Assembly: GCA_023091665.1 (NCBI GenBank)
Contig: JALJCQ010000006.1
Span: 496,001 to 560,000, forward strand
Direction of reading: 5' to 3'
Length of the DNA: 64,000 nucleotides
Source: Pythium myriotylum
Lineage: Eukaryota; Oomycota; Peronosporomycetes; Pythiales; Pythiaceae
The position numbers were made by a program, and so were the translations under genes. Shown piece by piece: positions 21,298 through 31,065 of this stretch. How positions within the stretch are numbered: position 1 is the stretch's first letter; each line of letters starts with the position of its first letter. The notes beneath the pieces are model-generated. The model worked only from the letters and a program-made list of their open reading frames with translations. It had not been told where the DNA came from and searched no databases.

Positions 21298-22059
21298 TTA
21301 GGCGTTGTGAGCATCGCCGTTGCCGAGCAGTTCGCGGTCTTGGATGACGACATCGTGGCCCTTTGGATCGGTAACCGGACCGGAGACAGCACCGCCGCCA
21401 CCACGGATCACCTCCTCGCTGTCATCGTCTCGGTTCTTCTGCTTCGATGCTTGAGCGGACAGTTCGCGGCCTGAAATGCCGATAACCCGGCCCTCTGAAT
21501 CCGAAGGGGGACGCTGAGGACGGTCGGTAGCCCTTTCCTTGCGCGAATTCGAAGGGGGAGGCTTGGGGGGGTTGGTAAGCCTCTCGTTCCGCGACTCATT
21601 GCGCGAGTTGTCGTCACTCTGCATGGGCGCTTGAGCGAATAGCTCGCGGCCTGAAATGCCGATAACCCGGCCCTCTGAATCCGAAGGGGGACGCTGAGGA
21701 CGGTCGGTAGCCCTTTCCTTGCGCGAATTCGAAGGGGGGGGGGGCTTGGGGGGGTTGGTAAGCCTCGCGTTCCGCGACTCATTGTTCGGGTTGGGCTTCC
21801 ACTGCTGCATGGGCGCTTGAGCGAATAACTCGCGCCCTTGAATGACGTTAGGGCCGCGGTTGTTACGGACAGGTCGTGGGGATAATGGAGGGCGGTCGGT
21901 AATTTCGTCCTGCCACGGAGCGTCGGGGTCTCTCTTTGTCGCTTGTTGCGATCGTAAGTAACGTCGGCCTTGGTCGGATGTAGCAGGAACCGTCGCGCTG
22001 GTGGACGCGATGAGTGACATGCATGCGGCAATGGCGACGAGCTTGCGGAGAGAGAGCAT
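21298..22059 (-). CDS. Secreted RxLR-like protein with 60-residue tandem repeats
   Basis: 253 aa from the ATG at 22059. The signal peptide MLSLRKLVAIAACMSLIAST matches the leader of the genes at 26362 and 30697. RYLR is at residues 33-36. The body is hydrophilic, rich in Pro, Arg, Asn and Ser, and built of 2.5 repeats containing GRELFAQAPMQ, RLTNPPKPPP and RPQRPPSDSEGRVIGIS. An upstream ATG at 22326 exists but would bury the signal peptide. There is no cysteine-rich or enzymatic motif. Disordered secreted effector candidate; function unknown. Confidence 0.7.
   Translation of the reverse strand: MLSLRKLVAIAACMSLIASTSATVPATSDQGRRYLRSQQATKRDPDAPWQDEITDRPPLSPRPVRNNRGPNVIQGRELFAQAPMQQWKPNPNNESRNARLTNPPKPPPPSNSRKERATDRPQRPPSDSEGRVIGISGRELFAQAPMQSDDNSRNESRNERLTNPPKPPPSNSRKERATDRPQRPPSDSEGRVIGISGRELSAQASKQKNRDDDSEEVIRGGGGAVSGPVTDPKGHDVVIQDRELLGNGDAHNA
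21451..21850. repeat. 180-bp tandem repeat inside a coding sequence
   Basis: Units start at 21451, 21631 and 21817 (each beginning TTGAGCG). The first two are nearly identical and the third is partial and diverged. The 180-bp period is 60 codons, so the reading frame is kept. Confidence 0.85.
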
Positions 22060-22282
22060 TTTTTTTCGGTCGGTCGGCTGGACTGGAAGAAAAGCGAGAT
22101 AGGAGAGGGGCTTGTTGTTTGTGTGGGTGCTTCGTGCGGAGAGCGCAGATTGGAGAATGGTCAGTTGTGCGAAGCTAGCCAAGGATCTCCGCCGACGAAA
22201 TGGGCCTCTCTCCTCAGAAGCCAAGAGGGAACCCGAAGTGGATTTAAGTCGACGTATACGAGTTGCCAGATAGAGTGCTGCA

Positions 22283-22870
22283 TCAATACGCACTCGATTC
22301 CATTGGTATGGATTGGCCACGCACAACTCGTTCTTTCATACCGTAGGTTGATGGCGCGACCTGAAGAACAGTTGGTAGTACTCGTTACTCCTTGCTGCAG
22401 TAATTCGTTGAGGCGCTGTGGTAGTACGACGACGCAAGCAAAGCCATGGGTCCACCACAAAAGAAAAATACTCACCTACGCAACTTGTTGAAGTATGAGT
22501 CCTCGGTCTTGTGGCTGGTCGCCTGTCGCTGTCGCGGTTGTTGCCGAACTCACTGTCGACTTGAAGTTTGAAAGGTACCAGTACCAGAAACAGTGCGCTG
22601 GGATAGAACAGTGCGAGACCGGTCCTTACAGGACGTCTCCGTCTTCATCTCGAATTTTCGTCGTGGTACACGGATCCACAATGGTAGATGACGTGAGGGG
22701 ACGTGCCAACAAATTACCCATCTCGACTTCGTTTCTCTCCACGAAATGCTGGGACCCAGCTGGATTGGCTGCACGAGACTGCATCTAGTAGTGGATGTCG
22801 AGTCGCTAGTAGAGGATGTCGAGTTGGTGCAACCCGCGAGTCCATGCTTCGCTGCCGTGTTCGAGCTTTC
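22283..22870. repeat. Dispersed duplicated block, copy R1
   Basis: Shares blocks with R2 (24668-25510) and R3 (29512-30060): GATGGCG.GACCTGAAGAACAG-like sequence, CACCTACG..ACTTGTTGAAG, GTCGACTTGAAG and a C.CGAGA.T.CATCTAGT segment. Not coding by eye. Confidence 0.6.
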
Positions 22871-23786
22871 GAAAAGATCATGCTGTAGCGCAAACCTCGT
22901 CCACCTTCTTTGACCCTGGTCGAGATGCCTTCGTGAACTTAACCAGCTTCTGGGGAGGTCGAGTGCCGTCGTTGACTAAGATGAGTGCAACTGGATTGCA
23001 CTGGATGAGGGTACGTATTCAGATCCCTAGATCTGTACAAGGTTGGAAGAGCCACTCACTACTGTATTCGCCGTCAGTCGCATTGACAAGGACGCGTCCA
23101 TGGGGAACAGTTCACGCCAGGTCCATTCTTGAAGTCGGTCGAGTCAGATGGTACGTACAAGTTTGTCCTTGATTGCAGCAATGAGAAGAATCGGCAACGA
23201 GATCACGCCATACTGTACCTGTGGCCACTAGATGGATTGTAGAGATGTTGAAGAAACATGGTTCGATGGTATGGGTGCCAGAGTGTAAGAGCTACGTGCC
23301 TGAAGCTTGAGGCAAGACTTGGTGATCGGGGTTCTCCTCAGCAACCACTCACATTCACCGCTTGCTCTTCCGGTTGCCATCGACATCGTGGTCGACTGCA
23401 AATTTTGACGTTCAAAGTCGATATCACCACGCGTCAGGAGTCTTGTTTTCTAGTACGGTGATGCAGTACTATTATATCGACACATTCGTGGGGAACTTGG
23501 TGCTTGATCGATTCCAAGCGAACTTGGCCGTCTGTTCCAGAGGAACGAGAAAGGTATCCATTGTCGTGTTTACCGATTGTGTGTGGACTCGCGGCTGGAG
23601 AAAAGACGAAGACAGACATCAACGCCTCCTCCACACGTCTTCGCGAAACATCACGCCTGGCGACACCGACGGCTAGAATCAGTCGGCGCATCTCTCGCAC
23701 GCGTCACAGATAGTCGAGAACACCGCACCGACACCTCCACGAGTGCGACTGCACTCGTCGGGCCTCGCTCAAATCCACTCAACTTC
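22871..23786. other. No gene seen
   Basis: Short open frames only. The final ~100 bp is the promoter of the gene at 23858. Confidence 0.4.
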
Positions 23787-23800
23787 TCATTCCACAATTC
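23787..23800 (+). promoter_or_regulatory. Oomycete initiator-like element
   Basis: TCATTCCACAATTC, one base off the core TCATTYYNCAWTTT, lies 58-71 bp upstream of the ATG at 23858. The spacing resembles that at the paralogous gene 525-875. Confidence 0.6.
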
Positions 23801-23857
23801 GCCTCATACTGTTCAAGTCTCGTTGAGAACTTCCGCTTTAGACTATTGAACTTTAAG

Positions 23858-24223
23858 ATGGTCTCAGTTTCCAAGACATGTCTCATCTTCACCGTCGCCT
23901 TTGTGGCACACCACGCGACGGCATCCGACGTCGCTCTTGACCAAGCCACACGGAATCTCCGAGCTGAAGCTGACTCGAGTCGGCAACGAGCACTCCCAAG
24001 CAACAACCGCGGGAGCGCCCACAAGCAGTCGGACCAAGGCCAAGAGCGCTTTCTCCAATCTTTCGAGTTCACTCCGCTTGGCCCAGGTGGCCAGGGAGGT
24101 GGTCGCCCCGGCGAACAAATGAAGAGTGGTGGAGGCGGCGGCGACGGGAAATCGTTCTCTTTTGGCTTCGGCGACTTGGGCACTAATGGCAACCGTGGCC
24201 AAGGGGTACAGAGAAAAGGCTAG
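23858..24223 (+). CDS. Small secreted Gly-rich protein with RxLR-like motif, paralogue of 525-875
   Basis: 121 aa. Signal peptide MVSVSKTCLIFTVAFVAHHA; RNLR at residues 32-35 within TRNLRAEADSSRQRAL. An ERFLQS stretch follows about 35 residues later, which could be a weak dEER-like element. The tail is Gly-rich with SFSFGFGDLG and a basic end. The start is set by the signal peptide and the initiator upstream. Tail length and repeats differ from the paralogue, while leader and RxLR region are well conserved. Confidence 0.72.
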   Translation: MVSVSKTCLIFTVAFVAHHATASDVALDQATRNLRAEADSSRQRALPSNNRGSAHKQSDQGQERFLQSFEFTPLGPGGQGGGRPGEQMKSGGGGGDGKSFSFGFGDLGTNGNRGQGVQRKG

Positions 24224-24667
24224 AAGTAACTATCTTGACTGATTAAGGTCAATCGAACTCAATACTTCACTACTTGAAGTCTTCGTGCAAACGTAGTGAT
24301 GATAAATGTCTACAAATCGGAGTTCAACAAGCGTAAGCCTTCGTAGACGTAGAGCCTAGGGCATCATACCCCTACTACGTAGTACGTTCGAGAGAAACTC
24401 TACTCAGTTGGAGAATAATTTGGCGTAGTAGACCTGGTTCTGGATCTCGTCGGACAAGAAACCACAGAAATACTGCTTTCTAGAAGACAAGGTAGATGTG
24501 TGGAAGGAGAGATACATCTCCAGGAGAGCTGTGAGAGGTAGGCTGGAATGCGCGACTAGAATCCAGACCCAACGGTAACTCCGCCGTACAGAATGAAAAG
24601 TTCAGATGGCACAGTCGCGTGATTCCGCATAGATCCAAGCAGACACACACGAGCTGACAGGTGGAGC
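24224..24667. other. No gene seen
   Basis: 3' flank of the secreted gene. No recognised feature. Confidence 0.4.
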
Positions 24668-25256
24668 TCTGGATCGATACGCGCTCGATTCCATTGGTTC
24701 AAGTTTCCCCGCACATCTCGTTCGTACTCTAGGTTGATGGCGCAACAGAGCTCCTGCTATTAGGGAGAACTCCAGCTATTAATTAGGGTACATTTATTGC
24801 GCTCAATTGACTTCACCTTCTTCATCATCATCATGATGGCGTAACCTGAAGAACAGTTGGCAGTACTCCTTACTCCTTCCAAATACACTATTTCGTAGAG
24901 GCGCAGTTGTAGTATGACGACGCAAAGCAAAGCGATGAGTCCACCAAAAAAACTCACCTACGAGACTCGTTGAAGTATGAGTCCTCGGTGTGTTGATCGT
25001 CTGTCGTCGATGTTGCTGAACACCCGGTCGACTTGAAGTCTCGGAGAAAACAGTACGCTGAGATAGAACAACGCGAGTCCTGCCCTAAATTCACCTACGC
25101 GACTTGTTGAAGTATGAGTCCTTGGTGTGTTGCTCGTCTGTCGTCGATGTCGCTGAAACACGCGGTCGACTTGAAGTTTGGAAGGTAACAGTAACAGTGC
25201 GGTAACTGGTAACTGCAAGTTGAGATGAGACAACGCCAGAGCGGTTCTGTCAGGGC

Positions 25257-25300
25257 GTCTCCGTCTCCGTCTCCGTCTCCGTCTCCGTCTCCGTCTCCAT
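25257..25300. repeat. (GTCTCC)n microsatellite
   Basis: About seven uninterrupted hexamer units. Hexamer repeats create artefactual open frames on both strands here. Confidence 0.9.
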
Positions 25301-25782
25301 CTAAAATTCTCGTTGTGATACATAAGCGTACACAACATGACAGGAGGGAGCGACTACTCATCCATCTGAAATTCGATCCCATCCACGGACCGTCAGCGCA
25401 TATGGCTTGGCTTCACGAGATTGCATCTAGTGTTGGATGCCGAGTAGAGCGATCCGCGAGTCCATGGTCGTGTGTCGCGTGTCCTATTCAACCCGTTTGA
25501 AAGAGTGTTTTGTGTCGTAAGTTGTATTTCGTGTGCGCCGTCTCTTCAAAGCGTGACGGTTTAACGAGTCACGGTTTGAAATCGTGATTTATTCTGTTCT
25601 TTTCGCGGTCGTTATGCTCGCGGTGGATCGCTCTGATCGACTCAGTGATGAATGCTCTAGAGTGCTTCCGATGAGAAGTGCGACCTAAAGAAAGCAAGAT
25701 CGGAGCACGGAAGGTGATGAAAGTTGGCGTCTATTGTGTTACATCAGTGTGAAGAATGGGGCAAGGAAGGGAGAAGAGGGGT

Positions 25783-25850
25783 ACATGCCCGATGTTTTCA
25801 AGATATAGTTGAAAAACTTTACAACTACGTCTTGAAAACATCGGGCATGT
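25783..25850. repeat. Short-loop inverted duplication in R2
   Basis: A perfect 21-bp arm (25783-25803) pairs with 25830-25850. After a 2-bp mismatch the pairing continues for 6 bp, giving 29-bp arms around a 10-nt loop. Only the right arm has a counterpart in R3 (about 30145-30170), so the left arm looks like an added inverted copy. Confidence 0.85.
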
Positions 25851-26304
25851 CGGAAGGATTCCGTTGTGGGGTGGTCATCGAGTTCATCAAACTGATGGAA
25901 TGGATAGTGCTTCGTGGGTGATTCGTGCTGTGTTGTCTTGGCTCTTCTCGTCCTCCATGTCTACTGCACTCGTTGATGCGACCACTGAATTGGCTTCCCA
26001 TCTGGTCTTCAGGTTACCTCATCAATGTACAAATCGCGAACCCCAGCACGCATCGATTCAATCGCACTCAACTGATAAAATATCAGCGATGCGATGAGCT
26101 AGGGCGATAGCGTTTAGCTCCAATACGCGTATCCATACATGCCTATTTGACCGTACCGGTACTGCAACTCAACTTTTATCGCCCCTGTCTAACGCCACAG
26201 ATCGTGTCCCTCGTAGTTCTCGTGCGCTCACCTCCTTTGTTGATTTCGAAAGAAGGAGGGATCAACTCGTCGCATTCGGTCCAGCGCACCGTTCTCCAAC
26301 AAAA

Positions 26305-26318
26305 TCATTCTGCAATTT
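26305..26318 (+). promoter_or_regulatory. Oomycete initiator-like element
   Basis: TCATTCTGCAATTT is an exact match to TCATTYYNCAWTTT, 44-57 bp upstream of the ATG at 26362. Confidence 0.65.
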
Positions 26319-26361
26319 GCATTCTCCAAAGCAAGCTCATCGTCTTCATCCCCCGCAAGCC

Positions 26362-26577
26362 ATGATCTCTCTCGGCAAACTCGTCGCATTCACTGCTTGC
26401 ATTGCCGCCGCCGTCAATATGTCTCCCGTCCACGCCGACGTTTCCGCGACGACGACTATGACTGGCACAGCATCGATCAGTCAGCGCCATCTAAGGGAGC
26501 AAACGGCGATGCAGAACGGCGATCGCATTAATACTCGTACTCCAGTTTCCATCCAATTCTTCAACGACGCTGTTTAG
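26362..26577 (+). CDS. Secreted RxLR-like peptide, possibly interrupted by an in-frame stop
   Basis: 71 aa: signal peptide MISLGKLVAFTACIAAAVNM, then QRHLREQ with RHLR at residues 42-45. Leader and SI.QRHLR..(T/A).MQN are shared with the gene at 30697. The frame stops with TAG at 26575-26577 but stays open after it to a TGA at 26776-26778, and the sequence just beyond (DSNGGGGRDWL) is Gly-rich like its relatives. It may be a short effector-like peptide or a nonsense allele of a longer one. Confidence 0.6.
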   Translation: MISLGKLVAFTACIAAAVNMSPVHADVSATTTMTGTASISQRHLREQTAMQNGDRINTRTPVSIQFFNDAV

Positions 26578-27383
26578 GACAGCAACGGGGGAGGAGGTCG
26601 CGATTGGTTACTTGTGGTCGTGAAAGCGGCACCGACAGCACAATCTGTGAAGATGCGCAAGGCATCGAAACTGAACTACTCTCTTGGGTTAGTCCATAAA
26701 TCTTTTGGCAAAGTTGAAATTCCGCTCAAAATCGGCTGTTCAATCCTGTATCTTGTGTGTGTGTGTGGTTCAAGCTGACTTACAGCAGATTTCCTGATCG
26801 GGAGAGGAACAGTGTGGCCACGTTTGGTTCTCGGGGAGCTTGCGCGAAACGCCATCGCAGATCAAAGTCGTGAAGTTCGACGAGGTTCTGCCCGACCGGG
26901 GAAGTTATATTTGGTTAGGGCGTCTAACTCTCTCAACCCGCACATGCATGATAAAAGTTGCACCTTTGTTTGCTTTTTATCGTCAGTGTGTCTTAGTCTC
27001 TGAGTAACAGAAAATATAAGAACACAAAAAAAAAACTGTGTAGTTTCTTCCTTCAGAGGAGATTTCAATCTTGAGTACACGAAGTTCTCTCAGCTCGATG
27101 TCGACGATGTGGACACCGTTTTTGGCATCGTCGGGACTATTCTGACGGCCTTCCGTTGAGTAGTCTTCGCTGTTCAATCGGACGTCTCGTGCTTGCTTGT
27201 GACTTGTTGCCGTCGGCGAGCCTTAGCGACGCCCACAGACGGGTGAAATATCTCGAGAACTATCAGATCGATAGAGCAGTCGTTCGCAAAACGCCCCTCC
27301 CTCCGCCCTCTGAAAATCTACCAAGCCAAGCTTGCCCACTTCCACACGCATCCTCATCCTTGCGCGAACCAACACAGGAACAG
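26578..27383. other. Unassigned, with two coding-like stretches
   Basis: On the plus strand, about 26803-26930 can be read as SGSLRETPSQIKVVKFDEVL then PDRGSYIWLGRLT. About 27058-27159 reads as GDFNLEYTKFSQLDVDD then VDTVFGIVGTILTAFR and a stop. A pyrimidine-rich CTTCAG acceptor precedes the second. They look like two exons of one gene, but I could not find a donor that keeps the frame, and I do not recognise the product. Confidence 0.3.
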
Positions 27384-27400
27384 CGGCTGCGTCGCTCTAT
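27384..27400. repeat. LINE target site duplication, left copy
   Basis: CGGCTGCGTCGCTCTAT, repeated exactly at 29329-29345. Confidence 0.85.
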
Positions 27401-27585
27401 CAGTAACAGTAATTCTCAATTCAGTTGAGGTCTATTGGTTTGCTTATCTAGAAACCTATAGCCGGCTGTCGCCATGATTAGGTGAGTCCTTCTCTCCAGT
27501 AGGCACTATCAGTAACAGTAACAGTAACAAGGTGAGGTCTATTGGTTTGCTCTTTTAGAAACCTATAGCCGGCGTTGCGCCTGGA

Positions 27586-28212
27586 TTACGGGGCGAGTTC
27601 ACGCCTCCAATATGAGAGATCTCCGTCAAGAAAGTCGGCGATGGCTGAGTGGTCTGCTCGCGTCGTGGGATGGAGCACATGACTGCTTTGGGCGGTGTCC
27701 ATTGCCAGATTGGCCGCGGCGTCCGCCATGCGATTGGCGGCCCGGGGATGGTGCATCCAGGTGTTGACGCCAAGTAAGTCTGCGATCCGTCGTGCCCGCG
27801 CGTATTTGGTCCGGAGGATCTTGTTGAGAGGAGCTCGGTATGCTTGCATCTGTCGAATGATGAGCATGCTATCGCCAACGACCGCGAGGGGGGTCCAATG
27901 GTGTTGATGAGCTGCCGTCAGCCCAGCCAGCAGGCCCTCGTACTCAGCTTGATTGTTGGTTGTGGTGCGGGCCGGATATGATATCGCTGCGGAATAGATG
28001 ACTTGAGCGGCGGTGTCGTTGTGACAAAGTCGTACTACAATCGCTCCAGCCCCGCCCGCTCCGGGGTTGCCGCGTGACCCACCATCGAAAAATAACAGGT
28101 AGCGTTGGTCATGGTGCGGGGATCCAAGCGTCCTCGGGGGTCGTGACGTCGAGGGCGCGTTCTTAAGCAGCTCGAGTGCTGCCGCCGTGTGCGGCGTAGC
28201 CGCACTATCCAT
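27586..28212 (-). pseudogene. LINE RNase H domain (open but part of a broken ORF)
   Basis: 208 codons. Residues about 42-190 form an RNase HI fold with all four acidic residues in place: D in FDGGSRGNPG, E in NNQAEYEGLL, D in VVGDSMLI and D in RMADAAANLA. In the living element this domain would be the C-terminus of the pol protein. A second, decayed copy lies at 38641-39061. Confidence 0.82.
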
Positions 28213-28335
28213 TGTGCGCGGCCATCGTAGGTCGCGGAGGGAGGCTTGGAGACGTGTGCGGAGGAGCGCGAGTGCGTGGTCCGGTCGCCAGACTTCATTG
28301 TCTCCGTCGAGTGTCGTGCGTCGTTGCCAGATCGT

Positions 28336-29113
28336 CTAGAGTGTGACGAGAACTTGTTTCCTCCAGGCGGCCTGTATAGCCGCATGAATAGCAAACGTTG
28401 CTGTTTCAGTGGGGGGCGGTAACCGCATCAGCTCTGGGTGCTCCCAGATGAGGTTTGGGAAGCCAACGAGCTGTAGGGAAAAGAAAGCCGTTTTGCTCTC
28501 CTCCAGGCTTGGGGCCTGATCCGCAGACCACAGATGCCTCCATTGTTCCAGCAGGGCGTTCCACATCGTTTGAGCAGCCGAGCAATCCCAGAAGATGTGT
28601 GCAGTCGACCCCTGCTGAGCCAAGTGCTGCGCAGTGTGGGCAACCCACACTTGAGCGGGTGCGGTCCCACGCGGTGAGCCTGTCTCCTTTGAGTCTCGCC
28701 ATCAAGGTGCGCTGTGAGTCGACAATGCCCGGCAGCTGAGCGATCGTTTTCCAAGAGAGTGTGGCTAGCGCGTCCGCAATGTCCCTGTCTCGCTCGTACC
28801 ATCGCCGTTGTCTGCTGTCGTGCTCCAGATCCGCTCGTCTTTTGAGGTCCGACAACAAGAACGTTTTTGCGGTGTGCCGGTCCAGGTTGGGCGTGTTGGC
28901 CCCAATGCCTCGTGGCGCATCCAGCCACGGGTGGCGATCGAATTGCACCGTGACATCCCGGAGGTGGCGTCGTGCGATCGCCGTGGCTTGGGAGGTGGAT
29001 CCTACACGTCCTAGGACGATGCGCATGTCGTCGAACGGGTTCCAATCCAGTTCAAACAGGTTTCCATCAGGCCGTATTCTCCAGATATCGAGGCTAGCTT
29101 GGCGCAGCACCAT
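28336..29113 (-). pseudogene. LINE reverse transcriptase C-terminus and zinc region, frameshifted
   Basis: The first frame (to about 28600) includes LDWNPFDDMRIVLGRVG, a connector rich in Arg/Asp, and a CPHCA zinc ligand pair. A second frame carries STAHIFWDCSAAQTMWNALL, the usual H...C of the zf-RVT motif. A frameshift therefore lies between the CPHC and HIFWDC motifs, and a stop separates this part from RNase H. Confidence 0.75.
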
Positions 29114-29328
29114 GTCCTCCGGTTGGGCCGGAACCTCTAAGAGTCCTGGATAATTAAGACGAGGGAGTCACAGAGCCGCCGAAAACCCCGAGCGAGTTTG
29201 TCGGGTAGAGGAAAGCTGACTTTCCGCGCCCTGAACCTCAGTCTGTGGTCATCCATCCATTCGATCTCTAGGACGTCACGAAATTGATCATTGATCGAAG
29301 CGAGGCCGGCGAAGTGTTCCTTTGTGAC

Positions 29329-29345
29329 CGGCTGCGTCGCTCTAT
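29329..29345. repeat. LINE target site duplication, right copy
   Basis: Exact copy of 27384-27400. Confidence 0.85.
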
Positions 29346-29511
29346 TGTAACACGTACATTGCGCACGCGCCTTTCGAAGCTTAGAGGCGTCAGAGTTGAC
29401 AACAGCCTCGTGCTTCCTTCACTCCAAGAGGGCGCACGCCTAACGCCAAGGGCGTCTTCCGTCACCCGCCTAACCCACTCCCATTGTCGACTCTAGCAGC
29501 TACGGGCTTCT

Positions 29512-30617
29512 GTGATGGCGCGACTCGAAGAACAGTTGGCTGTTACTCCTTGCCACAGCAATGCGTGGTGACGCCGTAGTAGGACGATGCAATGGGTCCA
29601 GCGAAAATCACCTACGAGACTTGTTGAAGTATTAGTCCTGAGTCTTCTGGTCATCTGTCGCGGATATTGCTGACTGAACTTCGTGTCGACTTGAAGTTCC
29701 GGAGGTATTAACAGTAACAACTAGTTGGGACAGTACAACGCCAGACCGGCCTAGGCATGGTGTCTTTGTCTCCATCTCTGTTTCTCCTTGTGGTTCCCAC
29801 GCAACGTGGATGATATGACTCGAAGGAACGAGAGTATGTAATATGTAAAACTCCATCCCATCCGCAATCCAAGAACTGTCGGCGTGGATGGCTTGACTTC
29901 ACGAGATTACGACGGAAACACGACGCACCACTGTGGACTCGACGCCGGCGAGTCCACAGTGGTGCGTCGTGTTCCAGCCGTCTGAACGAGCCCTGTATCG
30001 CAAGTTATGTTTCGTTTCCAACGTCTGTTCACGCCGTCGTTGTGCACGCGGCGGATCGCTCTGGTTGAATCAGCTGTTACTTGAAGAAAGCAAGATCGGA
30101 GCACGGAATGGAAGGAAAGTGAAAAACTCCGCAAATGTATTTTTTAAAACCATCGGGATACCGGAAGGAGCCCGTTGCGGGGCGGTAATAAAGTTCAACG
30201 CGTGATTCGCGCTCGGCTTTCGCTGACTGATAGGATAGTGCTTCGTGGGTGACTCGCGTTGCCCACTGTCGTACTTGTCCTCCACGTCTACTGAACTCGT
30301 TTATGGGACCAAGATATTTAGCTTACCACCTGGTCTCCGGGTTGCCTCATCAATGTACAAATCATGTACTCCAACACGCACCGATTCACTTTCTCTTAAC
30401 CCATAAACTGTGGACAACACGATAAACAAGGGCGATAGCGTTCAGCTCCAATACGATACGTATAGGTGACTATGTTACCGTACTGTACCTCAACATTTAT
30501 CACCCATGTCAACCTCAACCGTGTCCCACGTAGTTCTCACGCATTCATCTTTCACGTTGAATTTCAAGGAGGGAGCCAACCGTTCGGCTAGGCCGAATTC
30601 AGTGGCCACCGACGAAA
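29512..30617. repeat. Dispersed duplicated block, copy R3, leading to the gene at 30697
   Basis: Counterpart of R2 in the same order and orientation. Contains its own inverted duplication (29917-29973) that R2 lacks. Non-coding by eye. Confidence 0.65.
29917..29973. repeat. Perfect inverted duplication in R3, 25-bp arms, 7-nt loop
   Basis: The arm 29917-29941 and its exact complement 29949-29973 surround ACGCCGG. The right arm matches the R2 segment near 25463-25487 (GCGAGTCCA.GGTCGTG-type). R2 has a different sequence where the left arm lies, so the left arm appears to be an added inverted copy. Confidence 0.88.
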
Positions 30618-30631
30618 TTATTCCGCAATTT
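30618..30631 (+). promoter_or_regulatory. Oomycete initiator-like element
   Basis: TTATTCCGCAATTT, one base off the consensus, 66-79 bp upstream of the ATG at 30697. It lies in the same relative place as the element at 26305. Confidence 0.5.
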
Positions 30632-30696
30632 GCATCGTCCGAAGCAAGCTCATCCTACTCAACTCACGTCCCTTCCTTCCAAGATTTTGCCTAACT

Positions 30697-31065
30697 ATGC
30701 TCTCTCTCGGCAAATTTGTCACATTCGCTGCTTGCATTGCCGTCGTCGTCGATGTCTCTCTCGTCCGCGCCGAATTGTCTGCCTCAGCGACTGCGACTGA
30801 TGTAACCTCGATTACCCAGCGTCATCTACGTGTACAAGCACCGATGCAGAACGATGATATCAGGGGAAACATCGGGAATGGTGCTGGTGGCAACAGGGGC
30901 AACAACGGGAATGGTGGTCAATGAACGGGGGCTGCCTCAACGGGACCGTTCTTCGGCGGTGGTAACAGTCCTCAACTACCCACCCCATTCATCGGTGGCG
31001 GTGGTGGTGGTCAGAATGACGACGGGAGAGGTGCCAAGAACAATGTTGGTGGTGGCCGCAGTTGA
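30697..31065 (+). pseudogene. Secreted RxLR-like Gly-rich gene with in-frame TGA
   Basis: Signal peptide MLSLGKFVTFAACIAVVVDV; RHLR at residues 42-45 in ITQRHLRVQAPMQN; then Gly/Asn-rich sequence. A TGA at 30922-30924 ends a 75-residue product. The same frame continues for 46 more codons of matching Gly-rich character (FFGGGNSPQLPTPFIGGGGG and similar) to a stop at 31063-31065. The simplest reading is one ~122-codon gene with a nonsense mutation; stop readthrough is possible. The sister gene at 26362 has an analogous in-frame TAG. Confidence 0.6.

Larger units (their letters stand above)
24668..26361. repeat. Dispersed duplicated block, copy R2, leading to the gene at 26362
   Basis: Similar to R3 (29512-30696) in order: a GATTCCATTGG/ACTTGTTGAAG region, a GTCCATGG segment, GGCGATAGCGTT.AGCTCCAATACG, and CGTGTCCC.CGTAGTTCTC before the promoter. 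It holds an internal ~135-bp tandem duplication (starts about 24951 and 25086) and a GTCTCC microsatellite at 25257-25300. Apparently non-coding. Confidence 0.65.
27401..29328 (-). mobile_element. 5'-truncated LINE (non-LTR retrotransposon) with RNase H
   Basis: A 1928-bp insertion flanked by a perfect 17-bp duplication. Read on the minus strand it runs from the C-terminal part of reverse transcriptase (from 29328), through a zinc-binding HIFWDCSAAQTMWNALL region, to an RNase H domain, and ends in a TTACTG-repeat tail at 27401. Several frame breaks (about 29150, 28600 and a stop at about 28338) make it defective. A ~105-bp segment at its 3' end is tandemly duplicated (27427 and 27532). Confidence 0.85.

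Noticed and set aside
24958..25382. Minus-strand Arg- or Asp/Gly-repeat frames near 25.2 kb
   Set aside because: Produced by the GTCTCC hexamer microsatellite read in two frames.
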